Notes: generated from the sequence alone by a model not told the origin. A stretch of 64,000 bases of DNA from Paracoccaceae bacterium (GCA_029244725.1 JAQWQJ010000030.1:1-64000); one strand, 5' to 3'; positions 10,219 to 22,254 are shown, counted from the stretch's first letter. Program-made: numbers and translations.

Positions 10219-11391
10219 CTATTCAACCTTCCACCATTCTGCCGGTTTCTTTCTTTCGCCGTGATCTTTTGCCAACCTTAGCGCCAACTTACGCAACGGG
10301 CTTAGCGCTAATTTCAACCACATTCGGTTTACGGGTTTTTCGTAGTCCCGGTTGAACGGGCAAACCCGCATGCAAATGGCGCAGTCGGACGAAAGTTTCG
10401 CCCAAAAAGAAAAGCATTTCTCTGCGTCCGACGTCCATTTTCGTACGCCTTTAATCGCTGACACATTCGCCGTATCGGTTGAGGGTGGCCCAAACGGAAG
10501 CGCCTTCACGGGACAAGCATCAGCGCATTTTGTGCAGATGTCACAGAACGCCCGTACCCCTTGTGGCTTAGGTGTATCCTGCTCTAACGGCAGGTTTGTG
10601 AAGATCTTTGAAAATCGAAGACGCGGTCCGTATTCCGGTGTGATGACCATCTGGTTGCGCGCATATTCACCCAGACCCGCTTTGACTGCATAGGGGATGA
10701 CGAGGCCTGTGTCGTTCATCGAGGGAACGGCCTCATATCCTAAATTTCGGATGTAAGCGGCAACTTGCATCACAATGGAAGCCTCGTGGCTGTATTCCCG
10801 CCCCGTTGCAGCCCCCGCTAAGGCCGAAGGGTATGTCGCGACCAGTTCCTTGTCCATTTCGTGCCCGAGGACGATCACTGAATTGAGGCCCCCAGGTAGG
10901 TCGTGCGGCGCGTCCGTCATATCGCGCGTATCGACCCGCGACGTATAAAGCCAACGTTCGTCAAAATCCGTGACGCCGCAGAGATTGGCGCCAAAGAACT
11001 TCGAAATGCGCTTTACCTCAGCAGACATCTTAGCCGGATCGTCAACGTTGACCTTATCCTTGGCCACAGGCGTGTCGCACAGGATCGACGATTGGAACCC
11101 CTCTCGTTTGCCTTCAGCCGCGTTGCGGTCCGAGATTACGTCAGAGATCAGCCATGAGGCATTGCGCAGTGCAAAATCTTTTTGCGTGAACCCATCGCCA
11201 CGACGGGGCGCAGCCTCCATGCGGTATGACGCGAAAAACTTGTCTGTCTGCTTGGATTTGACGCCGTCATCCCAGAACGCACGGGTGAAAACATCGTTTC
11301 GTTGGGCGAACCGTTCAAATTCGTCAGTTACTTCGATACCGGCGGCTGCGTCGCCATCGCGTTGGGGCGGAGAGTTTTCTGGCCAAGACAT
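10219..11391 (-). CDS. Reductive-dehalogenase-like 2x[4Fe-4S] protein (RdhA/QueG superfamily), cytosolic
   Basis: A 390-residue protein from the ATG at 11391 (an upstream TTG would add eight residues). The middle holds the block GANLCGVTDFDERWLYTSR typical of RdhA proteins. The LGEYARNQMVITPEYGPRLR segment is also family-like. It is followed by the ferredoxin motifs CDICTKCADACP and a second cysteine set ending CAICMRVCP. Reductive dehalogenases use corrinoid plus two [4Fe-4S] clusters to remove halogens. There is no twin-arginine signal and no rdhB-like anchor, so it is not a classical respiratory enzyme. The downstream AlkD-like gene abuts it. It could be a QueG-type corrinoid enzyme of other function. 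Confidence 0.65.
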   Translation of the reverse strand: MSWPENSPPQRDGDAAAGIEVTDEFERFAQRNDVFTRAFWDDGVKSKQTDKFFASYRMEAAPRRGDGFTQKDFALRNASWLISDVISDRNAAEGKREGFQSSILCDTPVAKDKVNVDDPAKMSAEVKRISKFFGANLCGVTDFDERWLYTSRVDTRDMTDAPHDLPGGLNSVIVLGHEMDKELVATYPSALAGAATGREYSHEASIVMQVAAYIRNLGYEAVPSMNDTGLVIPYAVKAGLGEYARNQMVITPEYGPRLRFSKIFTNLPLEQDTPKPQGVRAFCDICTKCADACPVKALPFGPPSTDTANVSAIKGVRKWTSDAEKCFSFWAKLSSDCAICMRVCPFNRDYEKPVNRMWLKLALSPLRKLALRLAKDHGERKKPAEWWKVE

Positions 11392-11533
11392 GATCAAGTC
11401 GTAGCAAAACAACAAGTCCAGAGCAATTTCGAACCTCGGTCCTTATGTAATGACGCCATTGCTGGCTCTGCGCCTTTCCGAACCCTTTGATGCTTGCTAG
11501 AGACGAGCAATCAAAGCTGGTTCGGTTTTTCAC

Positions 11534-12391
11534 ATGCAGTCATCAGAACTTCTTCGCCTTGCTGGTATCGTTTTTGGGTCCGTCACATTCATCGTCGTCG
11601 GCGATACATCAGGCAAGCTTTTGACAGCCAATGGCGTTGATCCGTTTGTGGTTGCATGGTCGCGGTTTGGACTGGCCGCGTTGATCATGCTTCCGTTTAG
11701 TGGACTGGCCGTCAAAGAACTAAAAGGCTTTTTAGACTGGCGTGTTCTTGTTCGCTCTGCCCTCATCGCAGGCGGGATTTCATGCATCCTAACAGCCTTA
11801 AAAACCGAACCCATCCCTAACGTCTTCGGGGCGTTTTTTGTGGGTCCAATCGTGTCTTATATTCTCGCCATCCTGTTTTTGGGTGAGACCCCATCACGAA
11901 GTCGCAGCCTTTTGTTGGCCGTAGGGTTTATCGGTGTCCTTATGGTCGTCAAACCCGGATTTGGCGCGTCGACCGGCATGTTTTTTGCCCTCGCAGCTGG
12001 CACGTTTTACGGTTCATATTTGGCCATGACCCGCACGGTCGCGGGGTCATATAGACCGAGGTTTTTGTTGATATCTCAGCTAATCATCGGCTCGATTATC
12101 CTGACACCTTTTGGGCTATCTTCCCCGATGCCAGTCTTAAACTTGAACCTGTCGGTGCTGATAGCCCTTAGCGCACTCGGCTCAGCCATCGGCAACTACC
12201 TAATAGTCGTTGCCAACAGAAAAGCCGAAGCAAGCCTGATCGCGCCTTTGGTTTACAGTCAACTAATCTCAGCCACTGTTGCAGGGGTCTTAGTGTTCGG
12301 CGACTGGCCGGACATGTATTCGCTTATGGGATTGGGGCTAATTCTGATTTCGGGTTTTGGGTCGATGGTCGTCAAAATGCGCACCTTTTGA
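11534..12391 (+). CDS. DMT-superfamily (EamA) transporter
   Basis: A 285-residue inner-membrane protein with ten hydrophobic segments in two EamA halves. The first has FIVVGDTSGKLLTANGVDPF and LGETPSRSRSLLLAVGFIGV; the second begins near residue 145 (FALAAGTFYGSYLAMTRTVAG). It is likely an exporter of unknown substrate, the third such protein between the str and rpoBC operons. It is transcribed away from the reductive-dehalogenase-like gene across a 142-bp divergent region and is not clearly in an operon. Confidence 0.85.
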   Translation: MQSSELLRLAGIVFGSVTFIVVGDTSGKLLTANGVDPFVVAWSRFGLAALIMLPFSGLAVKELKGFLDWRVLVRSALIAGGISCILTALKTEPIPNVFGAFFVGPIVSYILAILFLGETPSRSRSLLLAVGFIGVLMVVKPGFGASTGMFFALAAGTFYGSYLAMTRTVAGSYRPRFLLISQLIIGSIILTPFGLSSPMPVLNLNLSVLIALSALGSAIGNYLIVVANRKAEASLIAPLVYSQLISATVAGVLVFGDWPDMYSLMGLGLILISGFGSMVVKMRTF

Positions 12392-12492
12392 TTGCCAAAA
12401 TCCATATTGCAACGAACATTTCAACCCGTAAGTCATTTTATGCGACATCACCTAACGCGTCCCAGACCAATGGCGGCACTCAATAAAGGTCG

Positions 12493-13023
12493 CTAGTCGC
12501 TATCCACATAACCGTCATCAATATCGTATTGGTCGTAGATAGCTTCGAAGAATGGTGGGTCCGAGACTTCGAGCGCGTAGTTGTTGGTGAATTCCTCGCC
12601 TGCTTTGATATCGCGTGTTGCGACCATGGCGTATCGATCATCAAGCAGCGCCTTTGTGACCGCATCAGTGTAGTTTGGGGATGTCTCATCAAGTGGGTTT
12701 TCTAGCGGCGTTGCGTTGTTCGTGATTAAACTGTGATCGCTTGAATGGTTAAAAAGTACGCCCGGATCAAAGACTCTGATCACGCAATTTGGAAATTCAG
12801 GCAGCCCGAAAACATGGGTGAGTTCATAAACGATTTCTTCGCGCGTCATGTCTGCGATCGGCTTGTTGAACGCACTTTCGTTGAACACTTTGTAGAGGCC
12901 CGGAACGTGGCGCCAAACAATGCTACCTTGTTTGATGTCCACTTCTGCAAAGACTCCTAAGCCTTTGTCCGATGTCTCTTTAACCACGTAGGAATAGCAA
13001 AACCCATCGGCTACTTTGTTCAT
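12493..13023 (-). CDS. SET-domain protein (putative lysine methyltransferase)
   Basis: A 176-residue single-domain protein. The start KGLGVFAEVDIKQGSIVW matches the first SET strand, LFNHSSDHSLITNN near residue 90 matches the NHxxxPN SAM/substrate motif, and AGEEFTNNYAL near residue 144 matches the GEELTxxY catalytic motif. SET proteins methylate lysine; bacterial targets are mostly unknown and may include ribosomal or chromatin-like proteins. No Zn-binding post-SET cysteines are present. It lies downstream of rpoC on the same strand, but the rpoC terminator separates them. Confidence 0.75.
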   Translation of the reverse strand: MNKVADGFCYSYVVKETSDKGLGVFAEVDIKQGSIVWRHVPGLYKVFNESAFNKPIADMTREEIVYELTHVFGLPEFPNCVIRVFDPGVLFNHSSDHSLITNNATPLENPLDETSPNYTDAVTKALLDDRYAMVATRDIKAGEEFTNNYALEVSDPPFFEAIYDQYDIDDGYVDSD

Positions 13024-13154
13024 AAAACCCCACCACTGTGATTTCGATTAGGCATATAGGACCGCCGGCTCTTATTGGACTTCAAGGGTCCAGTTCTGAA
13101 CTGGTGTTTATCGCCCACATTGACCCTAAGACTATTCTAGAACCTTAAACGAAA

Positions 13155-13182
13155 AAAGGCCCCGCCAGTTGGCAGGGCCTTT
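13155..13182 (-). terminator. Rho-independent terminator of the rplJL-rpoBC operon
   Basis: Arms AAAGGCCC/GGGCCTTT extend through one mismatch into three more pairs around a 4-base loop. On the minus strand the stem is followed by a run of six T. It lies about 25 bp after the rpoC stop. Confidence 0.85.
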
Positions 13183-13204
13183 CAAATTCTTATCAGACGA
13201 AAGC

Positions 13205-16200
13205 TTAGTCGCGGCTCTCTGGTGTCTCGACGAAGGTGCTTTCGATGTCGTCACCGAACACGTCAGACGCGAGATCGTCTTCAAGCGGAGCTGCCAACGC
13301 GGCTGCGGCTTCTGCCTCTTCGCGGCGGGCTTCCAGAACGACATTGTCACGCGATTGCGCAACCTGACGAACTTTCTGCGTAGCGCCACCCGTACCAGCC
13401 GGGATCAAGCGACCAACGATGACGTTCTCTTTCAGGCCAACCAGCTTGTCGCGCTTACCCTGAACCGAAGCTTCGGTCAGAACGCGTGTGGTTTCCTGGA
13501 ACGATGCAGCAGAGATGAAGCTACGTGTTTGCAGCGACGCTTTGGTGATACCCAGAAGGATCGGTTGACCCTTGGCTAGGCGGACACCTTTAGACGTAGC
13601 TTTTGCGTTGGCTTCATTAAACTCAGCTTTGTCGACGTTTTCGCCTTTGAGCAGTGTGGTTTCTCCGCTATCGAGGATCTCCCATTTCTGCAGCATCTGA
13701 CGCACGATGACTTCGATGTGCTTGTCGTTGATTTTCACGCCCTGCAAACGATAAACGTCTTGCACTTCGTCGATCATATAGTCAGCCAGCGCTTCAACAC
13801 CCATAATCGACAGAATGTCGTGAGGGGCTGGGTTGCCGTCCATGATGTAGTCACCCTTTTGGACAAAATCACCTTCCTGAACAGGAATGTGCTTACCCTT
13901 AGGCACCATGTATTCAACCTTGTGATCAGCATCGTCAGAAGACTCGATCGCAATGCGGCGCTTGTTCTTATAGTCCTTGCCAAAGCGCACGTAGCCATCG
14001 ATTTCTGCGATGATTGCGTGATCCTTTGGACGACGAGCTTCGAACAGTTCCGCAACGCGTGGAAGACCACCCGTAATGTCCTTAGTCTTGGCGCCTTCAC
14101 GCGGGATACGCGCGACAACGTCACCGGCTTTGACGACTTGACCGTCTTCTACCGAGAGGATTGCATCCACAGACATAGGATAGGTGATTGGGTTACCCGC
14201 ATCGTTGCGCATAGGCTCGCCACCTTTATCGATCAGAATGACTTCTGGCTTCAGCTCGTTGCCCTTTGGCGCTGCGCGCCAGTCGGTAACGATTTTCTGC
14301 GTCATACCAGTTGCGTCATCGGTCACTTCGCGCATGGCGATACCTGCCACAAGGTCAACGTATTTCGCTGTCGCATCCTTTTCCGCAATGATTGGCAGCG
14401 TGAATGGGTCCCATTCAAACAGCTTGTCACCACGGGCAACAGTGTCGCCTTCTTTGTGATAGATTTTGGTACCGTAACCAAGTTTGTGGCTGGCACGTTC
14501 GTCGCCAGTTTCACCCATGATCATAAGCTGCATGTTGCGGCCCATAACGATCTGCTCACCAGCTTCGTTGGTGATGACATTGGGGTTACGGTATTCGATC
14601 TTACCTTCTTGGCTGGCTTCGAGGAACGACTGTTGGCCACCCTGCGCAACACCACCAATGTGGAATGTACGCATGGTTAGCTGTGTACCAGGTTCACCGA
14701 TTGACTGCGCCGCGATGATACCGACAGCTTCGCCTTCGTTCACCATCGTACCACGTGCAAGGTCACGACCGTAGCAAGTGGCGCAAACACCCTCTTCCGC
14801 TTCACATGTCAGCGGTGAACGCATCTGCAAGCTGATTACGCCTGCTTCTTCAACACCGTCAGCCATGCGCTCGTCGATCAGTTGGCCTTTGGCCACAAGA
14901 ACTTCGTCTGTGCCTGGACGCAGGATGTCTTCACCCGCGACACGACCCAGAATACGCTCAGAGATCGAAGATACGATTTCACCGTCATTAACAGCCGGCT
15001 CAGCGTGGATCGTTTTCTCAGTTCCACAATCATGCATACGCACGATGCAGTCCTGAGCAACGTCCACAAGACGACGTGTCAGATAACCAGAGTTCGCAGT
15101 TTTCAACGCCGTGTCCGACAGACCCTTACGGGCGCCGTGTGTTGAGTTGAAGTACTCAAGAACGGTCAGACCCTCTTTAAAGTTTGAGATAATCGGAGTT
15201 TCGATAATCTCACCAGAAGGTTTCGCCATCAGACCGCGCATACCGCCCAGCTGTTTCATCTGTGTGACCGAGCCACGTGCACCAGAGTGAGCCATCATGT
15301 AAACCGAGTTCGGTTCCATTTCAGCTCCGGCATCGTCAGTTTTCGAAGCCGAGATGGTGCCCATCATAGCGTCGGTGACTTTGTCGTTACACTTGGTCCA
15401 AGCGTCGATGACTTTGTTGTACTTTTCGCCCTGAGTAATCAGACCGTCCATGTACTGCTGTTCAAAGCCCTTCACTTGATCGCGGGTATCGTCAACGATT
15501 GTCCATTTGTTGTCAGGAATAACCATATCGTCCTTACCGAACGAGATGCCTGCCTTGAACGCGTGACGGAAGCCCATGGTCATGATCTGGTCACAGAAGA
15601 TTACAGACTCTTTCTGACCGCAATAACGGTAGACAGTGTCGATGACTTTCTGAACGTCTTTCTTACGCAGCAACCGGTTTACAAGCGAGAATGGCGCCTT
15701 GTTGTTGATTGGCAGCAAGCTGCCCAACAAAACACGACCCGGAGTGGTTTCGACGATTTCAAAGACTTCGTTACCCTCAGTGTCGATCTGCTTAATACGC
15801 GATTTGATCTTGGTATGAAGGTGAACAGTGTCACTATCGAGTGCATACTGAACTTCTTCGATCGAGCCGAAGGTCATTCCTTCGCCTTTCATGCCTTCGC
15901 GTTCGATGGTCACATAGTAAAGACCAAGGATCATATCCTGCGAAGGAACAATGATAGGCGCGCCGTTTGCTGGCGACAGAACGTTGTTCGTCGACATCAT
16001 AAGGACGCGGGCTTCTAGCTGTGCTTCCAGTGAAAGCGGTACGTGAACAGCCATCTGGTCGCCGTCAAAGTCAGCGTTAAACGCTGAACAGACCAGCGGG
16101 TGAAGCTGGATAGCTTTACCTTCGATCAGAACAGGTTCGAATGCCTGAATGCCAAGACGGTGAAGCGTTGGCGCACGGTTCAGTAGAACTGGGTGCTCGC

Positions 16201-17458
16201 GGATAACCTCGTCGAGAATATCCCAAACTTCTGGACGCTCTTTCTCAACCAGTTTCTTGGCCTGTTTAACAGTCGAAGACAGGCCTTTGGCCTCTAGTCG
16301 CGAATAGATGAACGGCTTGAACAGTTCGAGCGCCATTTTCTTAGGCAGACCACATTGGTGCAGCTTCAGCTCAGGACCGGTCACAATGACCGAACGACCT
16401 GAGAAGTCGACGCGTTTACCCAAAAGGTTTTGACGGAAGCGACCTTGCTTACCTTTCAGCATGTCCGAAAGCGACTTCAGTGGACGCTTGTTGGCACCTG
16501 TAATCACACGACCACGACGGCCGTTGTCAAACAGAGCGTCGACAGATTCCTGCAACATACGCTTTTCGTTACGAACGATGATGTCTGGCGCACGAAGTTC
16601 GATCAGACGCTTCAAACGGTTGTTCCGGTTGATCACACGACGATAAAGGTCGTTCAGATCAGACGTTGCGAAACGACCGCCATCCAGAGGCACAAGTGGG
16701 CGCAATTCTGGTGGGATGACCGGAATAACTGTCAGGATCATCCACTCAGGACGGTTGCCCGACTCAAGGAAGCTCTCAACAACTTTCAGACGCTTGATGA
16801 TTTTCTTAGGCTTCAGTTCACCAGTTGCGACAGCCAGATCGGCTCGCAGTTGGTCAGCTTCGGCTTCTAGATCAATCAGGCTCAGCATTTCGCGGATCGC
16901 TTCAGCACCAATGTTGGCGGTGAAAGCATCCATGCCATAGACATCTTGTGCGTCCATGTACTCTTCTTCGGTCATCATCTGGCCGTAAGTCAGGTCAGTC
17001 AGACCGGGCTCGATAACAACATAGTTTTCAAAGTAAAGAACACGTTCCAGATCACGCAATGTCATGTCCAGCATCAGGCCGATGCGCGACGGAAGCGATT
17101 TCAGGAACCAGATGTGTGCGACAGGCGCGGCCAGCTCAATATGGCCCATACGCTCGCGGCGCACTTTCTGGAGGGTAACTTCAACACCACATTTCTCGCA
17201 GACAACGCCGCGATACTTCATGCGTTTATATTTACCGCAGAGACATTCGTAGTCTTTGATCGGGCCAAAGATACGAGCACAGAAGAGGCCATCACGCTCG
17301 GGCTTGAAAGTCCGGTAGTTGATGGTCTCAGGTTTCTTAATCTCACCGTATGACCACGACAAGATACGCTCTGGCGATGCCAAAGAGACCTTGATTTCGT
17401 CAAACGTTTTGATCGGTGCAACCGGGTTGAACGGGTTGGCTGTAATTTCCTGGTTCAT
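13205..17458 (-). CDS. rpoC: RNA polymerase beta' subunit
   Basis: A 1417-residue beta' subunit. The catalytic metal-binding loop [15 protein letters not shown] is intact, the N-terminal zinc ribbon cysteines are visible ([22 protein letters not shown]), and the bridge helix and trigger loop regions follow ([21 protein letters not shown]). The acidic C-terminus is normal for the group. It starts 49 bp after rpoB and ends just before a strong terminator. Confidence 0.99.
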   Translation of the reverse strand: MNQEITANPFNPVAPIKTFDEIKVSLASPERILSWSYGEIKKPETINYRTFKPERDGLFCARIFGPIKDYECLCGKYKRMKYRGVVCEKCGVEVTLQKVRRERMGHIELAAPVAHIWFLKSLPSRIGLMLDMTLRDLERVLYFENYVVIEPGLTDLTYGQMMTEEEYMDAQDVYGMDAFTANIGAEAIREMLSLIDLEAEADQLRADLAVATGELKPKKIIKRLKVVESFLESGNRPEWMILTVIPVIPPELRPLVPLDGGRFATSDLNDLYRRVINRNNRLKRLIELRAPDIIVRNEKRMLQESVDALFDNGRRGRVITGANKRPLKSLSDMLKGKQGRFRQNLLGKRVDFSGRSVIVTGPELKLHQCGLPKKMALELFKPFIYSRLEAKGLSSTVKQAKKLVEKERPEVWDILDEVIREHPVLLNRAPTLHRLGIQAFEPVLIEGKAIQLHPLVCSAFNADFDGDQMAVHVPLSLEAQLEARVLMMSTNNVLSPANGAPIIVPSQDMILGLYYVTIEREGMKGEGMTFGSIEEVQYALDSDTVHLHTKIKSRIKQIDTEGNEVFEIVETTPGRVLLGSLLPINNKAPFSLVNRLLRKKDVQKVIDTVYRYCGQKESVIFCDQIMTMGFRHAFKAGISFGKDDMVIPDNKWTIVDDTRDQVKGFEQQYMDGLITQGEKYNKVIDAWTKCNDKVTDAMMGTISASKTDDAGAEMEPNSVYMMAHSGARGSVTQMKQLGGMRGLMAKPSGEIIETPIISNFKEGLTVLEYFNSTHGARKGLSDTALKTANSGYLTRRLVDVAQDCIVRMHDCGTEKTIHAEPAVNDGEIVSSISERILGRVAGEDILRPGTDEVLVAKGQLIDERMADGVEEAGVISLQMRSPLTCEAEEGVCATCYGRDLARGTMVNEGEAVGIIAAQSIGEPGTQLTMRTFHIGGVAQGGQQSFLEASQEGKIEYRNPNVITNEAGEQIVMGRNMQLMIMGETGDERASHKLGYGTKIYHKEGDTVARGDKLFEWDPFTLPIIAEKDATAKYVDLVAGIAMREVTDDATGMTQKIVTDWRAAPKGNELKPEVILIDKGGEPMRNDAGNPITYPMSVDAILSVEDGQVVKAGDVVARIPREGAKTKDITGGLPRVAELFEARRPKDHAIIAEIDGYVRFGKDYKNKRRIAIESSDDADHKVEYMVPKGKHIPVQEGDFVQKGDYIMDGNPAPHDILSIMGVEALADYMIDEVQDVYRLQGVKINDKHIEVIVRQMLQKWEILDSGETTLLKGENVDKAEFNEANAKATSKGVRLAKGQPILLGITKASLQTRSFISAASFQETTRVLTEASVQGKRDKLVGLKENVIVGRLIPAGTGGATQKVRQVAQSRDNVVLEARREEAEAAAALAAPLEDDLASDVFGDDIESTFVETPESRD

Positions 17459-17507
17459 TTTGATGTCCTCAAATTTGTACGAAAGATTGGGAAGGGGCTA
17501 AGGCCCC

Positions 17508-20500
17508 TTATTCCTCAACCTCCGTATCCAGGAGTTCCATGTTCAGGCCGAGGCCACGGACTTCTTTGACAAGAACGTTGAACGATTCTGGCACGCCAGC
17601 TTCGAAGTTGTCCTCGCCTTTGACGATGCTCTCGTACACTTTTGTACGGCCAGCAACGTCGTCCGATTTCACGGTCAGCATTTCCTGCAAAGTGTAAGCA
17701 GCGCCATATGCTTCAAGCGCCCAAACTTCCATCTCACCAAAGCGCTGGCCACCGAACTGCGCCTTACCACCCAGCGGCTGCTGAGTAACAAGCGAGTAAG
17801 GACCGGTCGAACGCGCGTGGATTTTGTCGTCCACAAGGTGATGCAGTTTCAGCAGGTACTTGATGCCCACGGTTACCGGACGAGCGAACTGTTCGCCGGA
17901 ACGACCGTCAAACAAGATAGACTGACCGCTTTCCGAGAAGCCTGCACGAACCAGAGCGTTGTTAACGTCTGCTTCTTTCGCACCGTCAAATACTGGCGTT
18001 GCGATTGGCACACCGTTGGTGACGTTGCCTGCAGCTTCGATCAGCTGACGTTCGTCCATGCCGTTGATCCCTTCGGCATATACGTCGTCACCATAAGCGA
18101 TGCGCATTGCGTCACGTACAGGTGTCAGGTCACCAGAGCGGCGATATTCGCCCAGCGCATCGTCGATGTGCAGACCAAGACCGCGCGCGGCCCAACCCAT
18201 GTGGGTTTCAAGGATCTGACCAACGTTCATACGCGATGGCACACCAAGCGGGTTCAGTACGAAGTCTACCGGAGTACCGTCAGCGAGGAACGGCATGTCC
18301 TCCATTGGAACCACTTTCGAAATCACACCTTTGTTGCCGTGACGTCCGGCCATTTTGTCGCCTGGCTGAAGCTTACGCTTCACAGCAACAAACACTTTGG
18401 CCATTTTCATCACACCCGGAGGCAGATCGTCGCCGCGGCGTACTTTTTCGACTTTGTCTTCAAAGCGCGCATCCAAAGCACGTTTCTGTGCTTCGTACTG
18501 GCTGTTCAGCGCTTCTACGACTTGGGCATCGCCCTCGTCTTCCAAAGCCAATTGCCACCACTGACCACGTGTCAGTGTTTCCAGCAACTCTTCGTTGATC
18601 GCCGAGTTTGCTCGAATGCCTTTGGGGCCTTTAACCGCAGTTTTGCCGATGATCATGCTTTTCAGGCGCGCGTAGATGTTGCGCTCAAGGATGGCAAGTT
18701 CGTCGTCACGGTCACGAGCAAGGCGTTCAACCTCTTCGCGCTCAATCTGTAGCGCACGTTCGTCTTTCTCAACGCCATGGCGGTTGAAAACACGAACTTC
18801 AACAACAGTTCCGAAATCACCTGGCTTAACGCGAAGCGAAGTGTCACGAACGTCCGAAGCTTTCTCACCAAAGATGGCGCGCAGAAGTTTTTCTTCCGGC
18901 GTCATTGGCGATTCACCTTTCGGCGTGATCTTACCAACAAGGATATCGCCCGGCTCAACGTCCGCACCGATGTACACAATGCCAGCCTCGTCGAGGTTAC
19001 GCAGAGCTTCTTCACCGACGTTTGGAATATCGCGCGTGATTTCCTCAGGGCCTAGTTTCGTGTCACGTGCAGCAACTTCGAATTCTTCGATGTGGATCGA
19101 AGTGAATACGTCGTCGCGTGCAATACGCTCAGAAATCAGGATCGAGTCTTCGTAGTTGTAGCCATTCCAAGGCATAAATGCGACAACCACGTTTTTACCA
19201 AGCGCAAGCTCACCAATATCAGTCGAAGGACCGTCAGCGATAACTTCCATCTTCGAAACCGTGTCACCCACCTTCACCAACGGACGTTGGTTGATACAGG
19301 TGTTCTGGTTCGAACGCTGGAACTTGCGAAGACGGTAGATGTCTACGCCAGCATCACCCAGCTCAAGGTCCTCGGTTGCGCGAACAACGATACGCTGCGC
19401 ATCAACTTGGTCGATGATACCGCCACGTTTCGCCATGATCGACGCACCAGAGTCACGAGCAACGATTTCTTCGATGCCAGTACCAACCAAAGGAGCCTCG
19501 GCCTTGAGCAGTGGAACCGCCTGACGTTGCATGTTCGAACCCATAAGGGCGCGGTTAGCGTCGTCGTTTTCAAGGAATGGGATCAGAGATGCCGCTACAG
19601 ATACCAACTGCTTTGGTGAAACGTCGATAAGATCAACGTTTTCACGTGGCGCCATGGTGTATTCACCAGACTGACGTGTGTTCACCAGATCGTTTTCGAA
19701 GCGACCGTCGTCATCAAGATGCGCGTTGGCCTGAGCCACAGTGTGGCGCATTTCTTCTGTTGCCGACATGTACTGAACGTCGTCAGTTACTTTGCCGTCA
19801 ACAACGCGACGATAAGGTGTTTCGATGAAACCGTACTTGTTGACACGTGCGAACGTCGCCAACGAGTTGATCAGACCAATGTTTGGCCCTTCCGGCGTTT
19901 CAATCGGACACATACGACCGTAGTGCGTTGCGTGAACGTCACGAACTTCAAAGCCAGCACGTTCGCGTGTCAAACCACCTGGTCCAAGCGCCGAAAGGCG
20001 GCGTTTGTGGGTGACTTCTGACAGCGGGTTGGTTTGGTCCATAAACTGCGACAGCTGCGAAGAGCCGAAAAATTCACGAACGGCAGCAGCTGCTGGTTTC
20101 GCGTTGATCAGATCCTGAGGCATGACGGTGTCGATTTCGACAGACGACATACGCTCTTTGATTGCGCGCTCCATACGAAGCAGGCCAACACGGTACTGGT
20201 TTTCCATCAGCTCGCCGACAGAACGCACACGACGGTTGCCGAGGTGGTCGATGTCGTCCACGTCGCCACGGCCGTCACGAAGCTCAACCAATGCTTTGAT
20301 ACACTGGACGATGTCTTCACGGTCAAGCGTGCGCTGAGTGTCTTCTTTATCGAGAGCCAAACGCATGTTCATTTTCACGCGGCCAACAGCCGAAAGGTCA
20401 TAACGCTCGCCGTCAAAGAACAGGGTCTCGAACAATGCCGAGGCTGCCTCAACGGTGGGCGGCTCGCCCGGACGCATAACGCGGTAGATATCCATGAGCG

Positions 20501-21644
20501 CAGTTTCGCGGTTCATGTTTTTATCTGCCGCCATGGTGTTACGCATGTAAGGACCGACGTTGATGTTATCGATGTCGAGCACAGGGATCTCAGTGATGCC
20601 TGCGTCGATCAATTCTTTCAGGCTACCGCCAGAAACTTCACCGGCTTTGTCGAGTTCCCAAGTCAGCTCATCACCGGCTTCGACATAGATCGCGCCGTTT
20701 TCTTCGTTGATGATGTCTTTGGAAACAAATTTGCCCACGATGTGATCAAACGGAACCAACAGATCGGTGATTTTGCCTTCGTCGATGATTTTCTTAACAG
20801 CGCGCGGGGTAACTTTCTTACCCGCTTCGCCGATAACTTCACCGGAAGCAGCATCAACAAGATCGTATGTTGGACGTGTGCCACGAACACGCTCAGGGAA
20901 GAACTTGGTTACCCAACCTTTGTCCTTCGAAAGCGTAAAGTCGACAGTCTGGTAGTAAGCATCCATGATGCTTTCCTGGTCGAGACCCAGTGCATAAAGC
21001 AGGGTTGTGACAGGCAGTTTACGACGACGGTCGATACGGGCAAAGACGATGTCTTTCGCGTCAAATTCAAAATCCAACCAAGAGCCGCGATATGGGATAA
21101 TGCGGCAAGCAAACAAAAGTTTGCCAGAGCTGTGGGTTTTGCCTTTGTCGTGGTCAAAGAACACACCAGGAGAGCGGTGCATTTGCGAAACGATCACACG
21201 CTCGGTGCCGTTCACAACGAATGTACCGTTCTGAGTCATCAGCGGCATGTCACCCATGAAGACGTCTTGTTCTTTGATGTCTTTAACCGATTTCGCACCG
21301 GTATCTTCGTCGATATCAAACACGATCAGACGGAGGGTCACCTTTAGCGGTGCGGCATATGTCATGTCGCGTTGCTGGCATTCCTCAACGTCGTACTTTG
21401 GTTTTTCCAGTTCATAATTAACGAATTCCAGCACGCTGGTTTCGTTGAAATCTTTAATCGGGAATACCGACTGGAAAACGCCTTTGATACCTTCGCCGTC
21501 GATCGGAATAAGTTGATCGCCGGATTTCAGGAAAAGATCATATGAGGATTTTTGGACCTCGATAAGATTCGGCATCTCCAGAACTTCGCGGATTTTGCCG
21601 TAATACTTACGCAAACGTTTCTGGCCAAGAAAGCTTTGAGCCAT
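17508..21644 (-). CDS. rpoB: RNA polymerase beta subunit
   Basis: A 1378-residue beta subunit starting [20 protein letters not shown] at the ATG at 21644; the 20 residues encoded further upstream are not family-like. The rifampicin region reads [20 protein letters not shown] followed by [11 protein letters not shown], the rifampicin-sensitive form. The hybrid-binding motif [12 protein letters not shown] is present. It is separated from rplL by a 232-bp structured spacer. Confidence 0.99.
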   Translation of the reverse strand: MAQSFLGQKRLRKYYGKIREVLEMPNLIEVQKSSYDLFLKSGDQLIPIDGEGIKGVFQSVFPIKDFNETSVLEFVNYELEKPKYDVEECQQRDMTYAAPLKVTLRLIVFDIDEDTGAKSVKDIKEQDVFMGDMPLMTQNGTFVVNGTERVIVSQMHRSPGVFFDHDKGKTHSSGKLLFACRIIPYRGSWLDFEFDAKDIVFARIDRRRKLPVTTLLYALGLDQESIMDAYYQTVDFTLSKDKGWVTKFFPERVRGTRPTYDLVDAASGEVIGEAGKKVTPRAVKKIIDEGKITDLLVPFDHIVGKFVSKDIINEENGAIYVEAGDELTWELDKAGEVSGGSLKELIDAGITEIPVLDIDNINVGPYMRNTMAADKNMNRETALMDIYRVMRPGEPPTVEAASALFETLFFDGERYDLSAVGRVKMNMRLALDKEDTQRTLDREDIVQCIKALVELRDGRGDVDDIDHLGNRRVRSVGELMENQYRVGLLRMERAIKERMSSVEIDTVMPQDLINAKPAAAAVREFFGSSQLSQFMDQTNPLSEVTHKRRLSALGPGGLTRERAGFEVRDVHATHYGRMCPIETPEGPNIGLINSLATFARVNKYGFIETPYRRVVDGKVTDDVQYMSATEEMRHTVAQANAHLDDDGRFENDLVNTRQSGEYTMAPRENVDLIDVSPKQLVSVAASLIPFLENDDANRALMGSNMQRQAVPLLKAEAPLVGTGIEEIVARDSGASIMAKRGGIIDQVDAQRIVVRATEDLELGDAGVDIYRLRKFQRSNQNTCINQRPLVKVGDTVSKMEVIADGPSTDIGELALGKNVVVAFMPWNGYNYEDSILISERIARDDVFTSIHIEEFEVAARDTKLGPEEITRDIPNVGEEALRNLDEAGIVYIGADVEPGDILVGKITPKGESPMTPEEKLLRAIFGEKASDVRDTSLRVKPGDFGTVVEVRVFNRHGVEKDERALQIEREEVERLARDRDDELAILERNIYARLKSMIIGKTAVKGPKGIRANSAINEELLETLTRGQWWQLALEDEGDAQVVEALNSQYEAQKRALDARFEDKVEKVRRGDDLPPGVMKMAKVFVAVKRKLQPGDKMAGRHGNKGVISKVVPMEDMPFLADGTPVDFVLNPLGVPSRMNVGQILETHMGWAARGLGLHIDDALGEYRRSGDLTPVRDAMRIAYGDDVYAEGINGMDERQLIEAAGNVTNGVPIATPVFDGAKEADVNNALVRAGFSESGQSILFDGRSGEQFARPVTVGIKYLLKLHHLVDDKIHARSTGPYSLVTQQPLGGKAQFGGQRFGEMEVWALEAYGAAYTLQEMLTVKSDDVAGRTKVYESIVKGEDNFEAGVPESFNVLVKEVRGLGLNMELLDTEVEE

Positions 21645-21734
21645 GGTTTGTGTTACCTTTCGATTCTCGTCGAATGCGGCCGCCGCTGGGCATCGGCGCC
21701 TCACCCAATTGAGACAGGGGGTTGATCAATTCAT

Positions 21735-21844
21735 GGCCTTTGTCCCACCAAAGGCCTCCCGATCTAACCTCACCTAGAAAAGGGTTTCTAAAAAACCCCT
21801 TGCTAGGACAGGTTCGGCTGGACGCGGAAAAACCGCATCCAGCC
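21735..21844 (-). other. Three tandem stem-loops in the rplL-rpoB spacer (possible attenuator/processing site)
   Basis: In transcription order the spacer folds into three hairpins. The first is at 21844-21816 (CCAGCC/GGCTGG plus inner GCGG/CCGC). The second, at 21807-21773, pairs CCTAG/CTAGG and GGGTTT/AAACCC. The third, at 21756-21735, has perfect 8-bp arms GGCCTTTG/CAAAGGCC. None has a clean T-run. Enteric bacteria carry an attenuator and RNase III site at this place, which sets the ratio of ribosomal protein to polymerase transcripts; a similar role here is an inference. Confidence 0.55.
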
Positions 21845-21876
21845 TATAAATCACGTCCGGGTTGCCCCGGCGTTGA

Positions 21877-22254
21877 TTACTTAACTTCGACCTCAGCGCC
21901 AACTGCTTCCAGCTTGCCTTTGATCTCGTCAGCTTCGTCTTTAGAGCACTGCTCTTTGACTGCTTTTCCGCCAGCTTCAACAAGCTCTTTAGCTTCTTTG
22001 AGGCCAAGACCAGTGATGGCGCGGACTTCTTTGATGACGTTGATTTTCGATGCGCCTGGTGCTTTCAGGATTACGTCGAATTCTGTCTGCTCTTCTTCAG
22101 CAGCGCCAGCGTCTCCACCAGCTGCAGCAACCATTACAGCGCCGCCAGCAGCAGGCTCGATGCCATACTCGTCTTTAAGGATAGTTTTTAGTTCTTGTGC
22201 TTCCAGCAGTGTCAATCCGACGATGCTTTCTGCGAGTGCTTTCAGATCAGCCAT
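21877..22254 (-). CDS. rplL: 50S ribosomal protein L7/L12
   Basis: A 125-residue L7/L12. The N-terminal dimerisation helices ([26 protein letters not shown]) lead through an alanine/glycine-rich hinge at residues 37-55 to the C-terminal factor-binding domain ([35 protein letters not shown]). It forms the ribosomal stalk that recruits translational GTPases. It follows rplJ by 73 bp. Confidence 0.98.
   Translation of the reverse strand: MADLKALAESIVGLTLLEAQELKTILKDEYGIEPAAGGAVMVAAAGGDAGAAEEEQTEFDVILKAPGASKINVIKEVRAITGLGLKEAKELVEAGGKAVKEQCSKDEADEIKGKLEAVGAEVEVK

Noticed and set aside
10219-11391. Assignment as epoxyqueuosine reductase QueG
   Set aside because: The GVTDFDERWLYTSR block and the LGEYARNQMVITPEYGPRLR segment look RdhA-like, and QueG's C-terminal HEAT region is absent. 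The superfamily overlap is noted in the feature entry.
13718-14680. 320-codon open frame on the plus strand antisense to rpoC
   Set aside because: Antisense shadow of a highly conserved gene with no recognisable protein features.
20034-21347. 437-codon open frame on the plus strand antisense to rpoB
   Set aside because: Same reason: the frame mirrors rpoB codons, its translation is rich in His/Phe/Val without domain motifs, and there is no ribosome-binding site.
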